From NCBI GenBank assembly GCA_905236255.1, contig CAJOPK010000232.1, forward strand, positions 1 to 6,493: a stretch of DNA of 6,493 bases. Reading direction: 5' to 3'. The number at the start of each line of letters is the position of its first letter. Positions within the stretch are counted from its first letter, which is position 1. The notes beneath the pieces are model-generated. The model searched no databases and was not told the DNA's origin. It saw only the letters and a list, made by a program, of their open reading frames with translations. The DNA is from an uncultured Selenomonadaceae bacterium (GTDB lineage: Bacteria > Bacillota > Negativicutes > Selenomonadales > Selenomonadaceae). A program made the position numbers and the translations under genes. Positions 1 through 6,028 of the stretch are shown in pieces.

Positions 1-9
1 CTCGTCCAT
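1..9 (-). CDS. First three codons of a further minus-strand gene, truncated by the left edge
   Basis: ATG at 9-7 is followed by GAC GAG (Met-Asp-Glu) and then the window ends. The call rests on context: GAGGGGG (24-18) lies 8 nt upstream as a ribosome-binding site, and a good promoter lies at 83-55. Nothing can be said about the product. Confidence 0.6.
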
Positions 10-54
10 TTAAATATCCCCCTCTTATAAAATTTTTCAAACAAAATCTTTGAC

Positions 55-83
55 ATTGTATCAAAGGCAAAAAATATTTTCAA
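55..83 (-). promoter_or_regulatory. Sigma-A-type promoter for the gene leaving the left edge
   Basis: The minus strand has TTGAAA (83-78), a 17-bp spacer, and TACAAT (60-55). Each hexamer matches consensus at five of six positions and the spacing is ideal. Predicted transcription starts near 48, leaving a leader of about 40 nt that holds a ribosome-binding site. The gene to the left is therefore likely to have its own promoter, even if some read-through from the Hsp70 operon occurs. Confidence 0.65.
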
Positions 84-113
84 CCTTACAAAAGATTTTG
101 AAAATTATTTTTT
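69..113 (-). terminator. AT-rich hairpin at the end of the large gene, possible terminator overlapping the next promoter
   Basis: On the minus strand, 113-98 (AAAAAATAATTTTCAA, spanning the stop codon) pairs with 83-69 (TTGAAAATATTTTTT). This gives about 15 bp with one bulged A and a 14-nt loop, ending in six Ts. The stem has only one G-C pair, so it is not a classic terminator. Its 3' arm contains the -35 box of the next promoter. Confidence 0.4.
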
Positions 114-3100
114 CGGAACAATCAAACTTTCCGGCTTTGTCGGATTGAGATCGAAATGTTTTCCGTCCTCTTTCGACATCAAAAGTTTTATGTGAGTTCC
201 CGGCAAAACATACTGCCAAATATCGTCATGCAGGCGAATTTCAAGCCGTCCGCCCGGAAAACCGTTTTTGTGTTCCCGAACCGTTTCCAAAATTCGCGTG
301 GAAGAAGTATCGGTCAATTCGATATTCATGCGTCCGTCTTTCCGGCAAACAAGATACATTTGCGGAATTTCGGTCGCGGAACTTTCGATAATCAGCCGGC
401 AATCTTTCGGCTGAACTTTCTTTTCAAAAAATCCGCTCGTTCCCCATTCAAGATAATATGAAATTTCATCTTTCGGACGATTGTTCAAAACCATTTTGCA
501 GGGCGCGGAATAAGCGGCACTGCCGTCGGCAAGTTTAAATTCACCTATAATTGTGACGTAAAGTTCTTTTTGCGGCATGTGCGGCTGTGAAATAAAAGTA
601 TCCTGCGCATATTTCGTCGCGTAAATTCTGTTCATGTGCCGCGCCTTTGCATCTTCGACGGTCGCGAAAAATTCTTCCGAATCCTTTGTATTTATCTTGT
701 AATGAATCAGATTTAAATTTTTCGGCAACTTTTTGAGGACAATTCGCAGAACATTTGCATCAACGTGAGTCTTTTCGGTATCAATTTCGCACGGTTCCAA
801 ATTCGCAACCGTACAAATTTCCGTGACGACCCCCAAATCTTTCGTCGCACTTATAACCGCAACTTTTGTAATTTCTTCCGTTACGTCAAATTCGCAGAAA
901 CAATCCGAACTTTCCGCTCTTTTATAGACAATTCCGCTGCCGAAAATTTCGTCGATCTTGTCAAGGTCGAAAATTTTGCCGGGCTTTATCGGAAGGTCCG
1001 GAACTTTTTTTGTCTTGCCGACGGTTTTAATTTCTTTAAACCACACCGAAAATTCTCCGGTCGACTCCCAAGTAAAATTTACCCGCCCGCGATTTACGCC
1101 GAAATCAAGATTTTTCAAAACTTGCGGCGGTCTTTCCGGAGTCAATGTAACCGCGATTCCGTGACTGTAAACCCGACTGCGATTTATTTTCCAGACGCGG
1201 TTATAATTTTCGTCGTCGGCATTTGCCAAAAATTTATCCCGTTCCGCATTGTTTTCGTCGGCGGAATAATAAACGCATTGCAAACGATATTGATATTGCC
1301 GGCGATTTTTTACAAGCCGATCCACAAAAGGCGATTGAACACAATCCGCAACGACAACGCTGTTTCCGGCACTGTCGCTGCGTAAAATTCTTACGCCCAA
1401 GCAGTTATCGGAAGGCAATTTCCATGTAAATTTACAATGCCCGTCCTCAGTTTTTGCAATAAGTTTTTTCTCCTCAAGATCGCTGTATTGAACGACGCTG
1501 CAGGTTGTGGGATCGGAAATTGATCCGAGCCGGGTCGAAAAAATTGCATACCCGTACAAAACTCCGGGTTTGACGTTTGTATCTTCAAAAGAAAGTTTGT
1601 CGGTATTGTCAACCAAAATTTCGCCGTCGTGAAAAGTTTGAGGAACGCCGTCCTTTTTGCGAATCAAGGTATACTGAACGCCGAGATCATTATCCGGTTG
1701 CCAATTTATTGTGCAGGTTAAATTTGCCGATGCCGCCGTCAAACTTACAGATTTTGCATTGACCGAAATTTTGCTTAAAAGTGAATTGGTTTCCGGATTT
1801 TGAGCGGAGGGACGAATTTCATTTTCGCGAATGACCGCCGTAATTTTCAAAGGCTTTTTCGGCTTAATCAAACGGAGTCTGTCAAGTGCCGGCTTGTAAT
1901 TTTTAATCTTGCGCAAAATCTCCATGCAATCGCTTACGGCTTTATCGGCATGAGTACTCAAGCTCGGCATTTTCGATTCAGCCCATTTGACAAGATCGCG
2001 CTTTTTAAATTCGGACGCAACGCGATTTATTCGCCACTCAATTTTTTTTATGTCCAAAGATTCCGGCTTGACAAGCTTTGCCCTTGCAAAAGTCTTTACG
2101 ACTTCAGCCATGACCTGCTTTACATCTTCGTCGGCATTTTTGCTGCGTTCGACAAGTTCAAGCATGGAATTTGCATATTCGATATAGTAAGGATAACGGC
2201 GCAATTCGCTCAAAGAAAAATCGCAAGCCGGGCAACGCTCCGCATTTGCCGGAACTTTTTTGCCGCATTTCGGACATTCGGTATAAAAATTTTCGCCGCA
2301 AACTTTGCAACGGGCAATTTCCGCCTCTTCCCGTGTCCTGAAATTTGAAGTTGCGCCGCAATTCGCGCAGGTCACTCCGAAAAAAATTTCTCCGGAGTCG
2401 CCGACCGATTCGTAAGGATTTCTTAAAAGTCCGGCGGCTTTGTTGTAAAGTGCCGCGCTCTGTTCATACGTCAAAAAATTCGGAAATGTCCGGCGTATTC
2501 TGTTTATGCAATTATCCGCAAAATAACCGTCACGTTTGAACATATCCGGCGCGCTTTTGAGTTTCGAGAAAAAGTCACTCAACGCCTCAATCTTCAAAGA
2601 ATGATCGTATTTAAAGCGGTTTGTATCGGAATTGAAAACCTGCGCCTGTGCAAGATTTAAAAGTGCTTTAATCGATTGCCAGGCGGGTATCGGTGAAGAA
2701 ACTTTTTCGGCTTCGGATTTAAAAATTTCCCGGAGTTCTTCGGTATCCCGCCGCCGGTAAAAATCCGGTGAAGGTTCTACCGCATTGTCCAAATAATAAG
2801 CCAGTTCGTAAAAATTGTTTACCTTGTCCGACCACGGATAATTTTTCGCGTCCGGAACTTTTTGAAATGCCCGGAAATTTTTCTTCAGTTCGTTCATCGT
2901 CGAATCCGGCAGGAAAAAATCGTTCAATGTTTCCAAAATTGATTGACCTGTGCGCTGTTGTTTAATCTCAAAGCCCTGTTCTTTGTAGGTTGTTTCGACC
3001 GTCGCCAAACTCAACTTCAATTTTTCTTTGACGTTGTTTAATTGCGCACGATTTACAAGCAAAGTTCCGGAAATATCCCCGCGCTGAAGATCGGTATAAA

Positions 3101-3359
3101 GTCGAAGTTGTTCGATTCGTTCTTTTTTGAGGGCTTCGGCTTCCCGATGACGCAGGCGGGGATTTTCGATCGTCTGCGCAATATAATCGCTCATTTCAAG
3201 ATTGGATTTAATTTCTTCCAAGCGTGTCGGGTCAACGGTTGTATTGAGTTCTGCGGTAAGATTTTTTTTCCAGGTTTCAAAAGCCGCACGAATTTTCCTC
3301 AAATTGTCCGGAGGATCGAATTCCAAGCCGAGCATTTCAAAAATATTTCGTTTAGCCAA
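105..3359 (-). CDS. Large J-domain-like, double zinc-ribbon, FN3-like multidomain protein; probable partner of the adjacent Hsp70
   Basis: I do not recognise a named family for this 1084-residue protein. Residues 1-80 (NIFEMLGLEFDPPDNL and two following charged helices) resemble the opening of a J domain or the degenerate J-like domains next to unusual Hsp70 genes, but the HPD tripeptide is missing; TVDP stands at the loop. Residues 80-325 are charged and mostly helical. Two tandem zinc ribbons follow: CANC (331-334) with CKVC (351-354), and CPKC (362-365) with CPAC (376-379). Another helical stretch runs to about 500. From about 537 the protein is beta-rich. One FN3-like module (537-628, INWQP...YTLIRK...FEDTNVKPGVLYGYA) is fairly clear. 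Weaker repeats of the same style lie at 629-740 and 745-960, and a last beta-rich segment covers 966-1084. There is no signal peptide or membrane segment, so it is probably cytoplasmic. The start is TTG at 3359 behind AAAGGAGGG. The gene is third in the Hsp70 operon, which suggests a client-binding or scaffold role; this is inference. Confidence 0.75.
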   Translation of the reverse strand: MAKRNIFEMLGLEFDPPDNLRKIRAAFETWKKNLTAELNTTVDPTRLEEIKSNLEMSDYIAQTIENPRLRHREAEALKKERIEQLRLYTDLQRGDISGTLLVNRAQLNNVKEKLKLSLATVETTYKEQGFEIKQQRTGQSILETLNDFFLPDSTMNELKKNFRAFQKVPDAKNYPWSDKVNNFYELAYYLDNAVEPSPDFYRRRDTEELREIFKSEAEKVSSPIPAWQSIKALLNLAQAQVFNSDTNRFKYDHSLKIEALSDFFSKLKSAPDMFKRDGYFADNCINRIRRTFPNFLTYEQSAALYNKAAGLLRNPYESVGDSGEIFFGVTCANCGATSNFRTREEAEIARCKVCGENFYTECPKCGKKVPANAERCPACDFSLSELRRYPYYIEYANSMLELVERSKNADEDVKQVMAEVVKTFARAKLVKPESLDIKKIEWRINRVASEFKKRDLVKWAESKMPSLSTHADKAVSDCMEILRKIKNYKPALDRLRLIKPKKPLKITAVIRENEIRPSAQNPETNSLLSKISVNAKSVSLTAASANLTCTINWQPDNDLGVQYTLIRKKDGVPQTFHDGEILVDNTDKLSFEDTNVKPGVLYGYAIFSTRLGSISDPTTCSVVQYSDLEEKKLIAKTEDGHCKFTWKLPSDNCLGVRILRSDSAGNSVVVADCVQSPFVDRLVKNRRQYQYRLQCVYYSADENNAERDKFLANADDENYNRVWKINRSRVYSHGIAVTLTPERPPQVLKNLDFGVNRGRVNFTWESTGEFSVWFKEIKTVGKTKKVPDLPIKPGKIFDLDKIDEIFGSGIVYKRAESSDCFCEFDVTEEITKVAVISATKDLGVVTEICTVANLEPCEIDTEKTHVDANVLRIVLKKLPKNLNLIHYKINTKDSEEFFATVEDAKARHMNRIYATKYAQDTFISQPHMPQKELYVTIIGEFKLADGSAAYSAPCKMVLNNRPKDEISYYLEWGTSGFFEKKVQPKDCRLIIESSATEIPQMYLVCRKDGRMNIELTDTSSTRILETVREHKNGFPGGRLEIRLHDDIWQYVLPGTHIKLLMSKEDGKHFDLNPTKPESLIVPKK

Positions 3360-3366
3360 AATTCAG

Positions 3367-3375
3367 CCCTCCTTT
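3367..3375 (-). promoter_or_regulatory. Ribosome-binding site AAAGGAGGG that decides a TTG start
   Basis: The minus strand carries AAAGGAGGG, with GGAGGG ending 7 nt before the TTG at 3359. The next in-frame ATG (codon 9) would be about 31 nt from this site and would cut into the first helix of the J-like domain, so the TTG is the supported start. Confidence 0.75.
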
Positions 3376-3404
3376 TCAATAATAATTCCCTGTTTCCCTC
3401 AAAA

Positions 3405-4220
3405 TTACTCTTCCGGAAACCAGTACTTCAAAATATTTCTGCGGACATTTTCCTTTTGTTCCGGTGAAAGTTTTTGATAATTTTCGGCAAGTGCGCGTTC
3501 CCAATGCCCGTAAATCGGATTGGGGAAAACGATAAACTTTTTGCCGAAATCTTTTTGCGCATTGTCGACAAGGGAATTTCTCTCATCTTTAAGTTTACCT
3601 TCGGTATTGAGAGGAAAATCACCGATATTGTCGCCCATAAAAATTACAACTTCATAATCTTTCAAAACTTTTTCAAAGCGCGGCATTTTGGAACTTTCGG
3701 CGGTCTTTAAAAGAAAGTGTTTGTCGTCAACATTCGGCAATCCCAATCTTGCAAGATTTTTCTTTGTCCCTTCAAGTTCAAGTTTTTCCGAACGATTGCT
3801 GACGTAAAAGACTTCAATTTTTTTCTTTGCGGCATATTTCAAACAATCGACCGCACCGGGCATCGGCTCCGCAACAGCCGCCGCACACCATTGAGTCCAG
3901 ATTTTCCGAAAATAACTTTTATCTTTGCCGATATAAATTTGATTTCCCGGAATGTTGTTCAAAAGCGTTTCGTCAATATCGGTAATTACGGCAAGAGGCT
4001 TTTCTTTACGTTTATGTTTTTTTACGGCTTCGTCCATTCTCTCTTTTGCGGTATTATACGCCTGATAACACAAAGCCCGATATTCGCCGGAAGTTTCGAC
4101 CCAGAGAAATGCCGTCAAAGATTCATCGGCAAGTTTTTGCTCGATCGATTCTTCCGCCGCAAAACATACACTTGCCGCAAAAATCTGAAATGACAAGACA
4201 AAAGCAAAAATTTTTTTCAC
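3405..4220 (-). CDS. Exported class C acid phosphatase, e(P4)/5'-nucleotidase family (HAD)
   Basis: This 271-residue phosphomonoesterase of the HAD superfamily probably acts outside the inner membrane on nucleoside monophosphates or other phosphate esters. Residues 1-22 form a signal peptide: MKK, a hydrophobic core, then VCFAA|EE. The Cys at 19 sits in ASVC, which lacks the small residue expected at -1 of a lipobox. Cleavage by signal peptidase I is therefore more likely than lipoprotein processing, although many family members are lipoproteins. Catalytic motifs are DIDET (81-85, nucleophile D81 and acid D83), YVSNR (139-143, motif II) and FMGDNIGDF (194-202, acidic motif IV with D197 and D201). 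The segment between them, WTQWCAAAVAEPMPGA, matches the family's substrate-cap region. Length and motif spacing are normal for the family. It starts with GTG behind GGGGAG. It lies between the Hsp70 gene (22 bp) and the large J-like gene (45 bp) and so is probably co-transcribed with both, though its exported location makes direct cooperation with them uncertain. Confidence 0.88.
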   Translation of the reverse strand: MKKIFAFVLSFQIFAASVCFAAEESIEQKLADESLTAFLWVETSGEYRALCYQAYNTAKERMDEAVKKHKRKEKPLAVITDIDETLLNNIPGNQIYIGKDKSYFRKIWTQWCAAAVAEPMPGAVDCLKYAAKKKIEVFYVSNRSEKLELEGTKKNLARLGLPNVDDKHFLLKTAESSKMPRFEKVLKDYEVVIFMGDNIGDFPLNTEGKLKDERNSLVDNAQKDFGKKFIVFPNPIYGHWERALAENYQKLSPEQKENVRRNILKYWFPEE

Positions 4221-4228
4221 GGTAAAAG

Positions 4229-4234
4229 CTCCCC
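4229..4234 (-). promoter_or_regulatory. Ribosome-binding site GGGGAG for the GTG-started phosphatase
   Basis: GGGGAG on the minus strand lies 8 nt before the GTG at 4220, inside the 22-bp gap after the Hsp70 stop. It supports the GTG start, which also gives a proper signal peptide (MKKIFAFVLS). Confidence 0.7.
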
Positions 4235-4242
4235 ATTTTTAA

Positions 4243-5886
4243 TCAGTCGGAAGAAATGCGGAGTTGATGAACCGCGCTGTTTTCAACGTCTATATCCGAT
4301 TCCGTGCGCAGGAAAGTTTCAAAAACTTCATTTGTCGTCGTGTTAATCGCTTCAACATGAACACCGGACGCATCGACTTTGAAAGTAACTTTAATCGGCG
4401 TGTTGCGACTTGTTCCGGGCGGAAGATTTACAATCAACTCTCCCAAAAGTTTTACGTTGTGCGCCGGATCGGTTGCCTGCGGATTTCCGTCCTCGTCAAC
4501 GCTCGGAATAAGTACGTCGTCGGTTGACATATTTTCAAATGCGCGCAAACGGACGCGCTCCTGATTGTCCTCCATCGGATAATAAGTTTTTGTAAAGACG
4601 GCGGGCATTTTTTCACCGATTTTTATAAAGTTCTCCAAAACATATTTGGGTTTTGCGGCTTTCGTATCCATTACACCCGGCCCGAAAGAACGGGGAGTTT
4701 GATCTTCAACCGTGAATTTTGCGGTAAGCTGTTCCGGTTTGTCGCCGGGAATTTCGCCTTCGCCGGAAAATTCACCCGATTGACTTTCACCGGAGCCGGC
4801 GCCTTCTTCTATAACAAGCATACTTGCATAAATCGCCGCGCCTTTTGCAACAGCCTGATCCGGATCGTGTTGCTGAACTTTGCCCGGAAATTTCGCTTCG
4901 ACCGCTTCTTTAATCATGGGCATATAAGTGGAGCCGCCGACCAAAAGAACCGTGTCAATCTCAACGCCCGGAACTTTCTGCAAAGTACTGTCCACAAAAC
5001 TCATGGTCTGCGCGACTTTATCGGCGGTAAGCTGTTCAAAATCTGCGCGGGTAACGGTAATTTCCGTGCGCGATCCGTTTACGTCAATGCGAACTTTCGC
5101 CGATTGTTTCTTGCTGAGTTTGCGCTTTGCTTCTTCAACCTTGCTGCGAATATCCTGCCGGGTTTCCGCTTCAATTTCTTCCGGCGTCAAACCGTTTTCC
5201 GTGCAGCAGGCATTGAGAATAAAATCGAAAAGTCTGTCGTCCCAGTCTTTGCCGCCGAGTCTGTCGTCACCGCCGGTTGCAAGGACGTTGATTTTTTGCG
5301 CGTCGTTGCCGTCGGCACTTTGAGCCATCGACATTTTTATTACCGTCACGTCGAAAGTACCGCCGCCCAAGTCGTAAACGAGAACGGTGCGATCTTCCTG
5401 AAATTGACGGGCGCAATAACTTAAAGCCGCCGCAGTAGGTTCGTTAATCAAACTCAAGACGTTAAGACCGGCAAGTTCTCCCGCCTGTTTCGTGGCACTG
5501 CGTTCTTCCAAGCCGAAATAAGCCGGAACCGTAATTACAACGTCTTCAACCGTACCGCCTTGAGATTCCACGAGATTTTTAAGGCGCGTCAGAATAAGTG
5601 CGCTTATTTCGACCGGCGTATAAGTTTTGCCGTCAAATTCATAAGTGCGGGTATCGCGCTTCCCGATATAACGCTTGACGAATTGGACGACGCGGTCGCC
5701 GTCGGTTTCGATATTTTCTTTTGCCGCCTGCCCGACGACAACATTGTTTTCGTTTTCAAAGAACACGACCGACGCAACGGTATTGGAATCGTCTTCGTTG
5801 TTGCGAATGACTTCCGGGTTGCCGTTGCCGTCAAGCCGTGCGATACATGAATAGGTTGTACCCAAGTCTATGCCGTAAGTACTCAT
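4243..5886 (-). CDS. Hsp70-family (DnaK-like) molecular chaperone ATPase without a helical lid
   Basis: This is a cytoplasmic Hsp70-family ATPase of 547 residues. The nucleotide-binding domain spans about residues 1-358. It contains IDLGTTYS (phosphate 1, 6-13), the KRYIG lysine (71), INEPTAAALSY (147-157), YDLGGGTFD (phosphate 2, 171-179), GGDDRLGGKDWD (205-216) and LLVGGSTYMP (adenosine motif, 314-323), and closes with DPDQAVAKGAAIYA. The catalytic parts therefore look intact. The conserved hydrophobic linker of DnaK (DVLLLDV) is missing. In its place is a Gly/Ser/Glu-rich stretch (about 361-382), followed by DQTPRSFG, which resembles the start of a substrate-binding beta domain (about 392-526). 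The protein ends about 20 residues later, so the alpha-helical lid and C-terminal tail of the roughly 610-640-residue DnaK are absent. The start is the ATG at 5886, behind GGAGGT. It is followed 22 bp later by an acid phosphatase gene, then by a large J-like/zinc-ribbon protein that could be its partner. It is a specialised paralogue rather than housekeeping dnaK, because grpE and dnaJ are not adjacent and the linker and lid differ. Confidence 0.9.
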   Translation of the reverse strand: MSTYGIDLGTTYSCIARLDGNGNPEVIRNNEDDSNTVASVVFFENENNVVVGQAAKENIETDGDRVVQFVKRYIGKRDTRTYEFDGKTYTPVEISALILTRLKNLVESQGGTVEDVVITVPAYFGLEERSATKQAGELAGLNVLSLINEPTAAALSYCARQFQEDRTVLVYDLGGGTFDVTVIKMSMAQSADGNDAQKINVLATGGDDRLGGKDWDDRLFDFILNACCTENGLTPEEIEAETRQDIRSKVEEAKRKLSKKQSAKVRIDVNGSRTEITVTRADFEQLTADKVAQTMSFVDSTLQKVPGVEIDTVLLVGGSTYMPMIKEAVEAKFPGKVQQHDPDQAVAKGAAIYASMLVIEEGAGSGESQSGEFSGEGEIPGDKPEQLTAKFTVEDQTPRSFGPGVMDTKAAKPKYVLENFIKIGEKMPAVFTKTYYPMEDNQERVRLRAFENMSTDDVLIPSVDEDGNPQATDPAHNVKLLGELIVNLPPGTSRNTPIKVTFKVDASGVHVEAINTTTNEVFETFLRTESDIDVENSAVHQLRISSD

Positions 5887-5897
5887 AAATTTTTTTG

Positions 5898-5903
5898 ACC
5901 TCC
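5898..5903 (-). promoter_or_regulatory. Ribosome-binding site GGAGGT that fixes the Hsp70 start
   Basis: GGAGGT on the minus strand is 11 nt before the ATG at 5886. It lies inside the longer open frame that could begin with GTG at 5943, and that GTG also overlaps the -10 promoter. The ATG at 5886 is therefore the supported start. Confidence 0.8.
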
Positions 5904-5931
5904 AAAAAGATTTTAAAATGTGTCGAAATGT

Positions 5932-5940
5932 ATTATAACA
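5932..5940 (-). promoter_or_regulatory. Extended -10 promoter for the Hsp70 gene/operon
   Basis: The minus strand reads TGTTATAAT, a perfect TATAAT with the TGn extension. No good -35 hexamer lies 16-18 bp upstream; the nearest TTGCAG is 21 bp away. This is typical of extended -10 promoters. Predicted transcription begins near 5925, leaving a leader of about 40 nt with the ribosome-binding site. An imperfect CCGG-flanked palindrome (5945-5959) covers the region where a -35 box would lie and could be an operator. No CIRCE element (TTAGCACTC-N9-GAGTGCTAA) is present, so HrcA control is not indicated. Confidence 0.6.
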
Positions 5941-5960
5941 CACACCGGCAATATTCCGGA

Positions 5961-5985
5961 CTGCAAAAAATTTTCCTGCAAAAAA
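5961..5985. repeat. Direct repeat CTGCAAAAAA, two copies 15 bp apart
   Basis: Plus-strand copies lie at 5961-5970 and 5976-5985, separated by TTTTC. They sit just upstream of the Hsp70-gene promoter, about 24-54 bp before the -10 element. Copies offset by 15 bp could be a tandem regulator site or an A-tract curved-DNA element. They could also be chance in AT-rich DNA. Confidence 0.35.
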
Positions 5986-6005
5986 AATAATGCCTTGCCG
6001 GCCGG

Positions 6006-6028
6006 AAAAATTTTTCGGGAAAAATTTT
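6006..6028 (-). terminator. AT-rich inverted repeat after gmhB, possible weak terminator
   Basis: Starting within the gmhB stop codon, the minus strand reads AAAATTTTT, then CCCG, then AAAAATTTT. This is a perfect 9-bp A/T stem (6028-6020 with 6015-6007) and a 4-nt loop. The stem has no G-C pair and there is no separate U-tract directly behind it, so termination strength is doubtful. A second pairing, of 6015-6004 with 5976-5965, is nearly complementary and ends in six Ts, so an alternative fold exists. The promoter that follows makes a transcript end here reasonable. Confidence 0.3.

Noticed and set aside
765..2348. Plus-strand open frames (765-1385, 1800-2348) opposite the large gene
   Set aside because: They are antisense shadows of a continuous 1084-codon frame, with biased composition and no start signals.
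4151..4170. Lipoprotein signal (lipobox) in the acid phosphatase
   Set aside because: The only cysteine in the right area is preceded by ASV, with Val at the -1 position where Gly, Ala or Ser is expected. A normal signal peptidase I site fits better, though it is not excluded.
3717..4193. Plus-strand open frame opposite the acid phosphatase
   Set aside because: It overlaps all the catalytic motifs of the real gene on the other strand and has shadow-type composition.
4699..5424. Plus-strand open frame of 241 codons opposite the Hsp70 gene
   Set aside because: It lies wholly antisense to a well-supported conserved gene. Its product is rich in Phe, Asn and Arg, as expected from the reverse reading of Glu/Lys-rich codons, with no recognisable domain or ribosome-binding site.
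5887..5943. N-terminal extension of the Hsp70 frame to a GTG at 5943
   Set aside because: The added 19 codons contain the -10 promoter and the GGAGGT ribosome-binding site, and the family begins at MSTYGIDLGTT, so the ATG at 5886 is the start.
5887..6026. Heat-shock CIRCE operator in front of the Hsp70 gene
   Set aside because: No TTAGCACTC-N9-GAGTGCTAA or near match is present in this gap.
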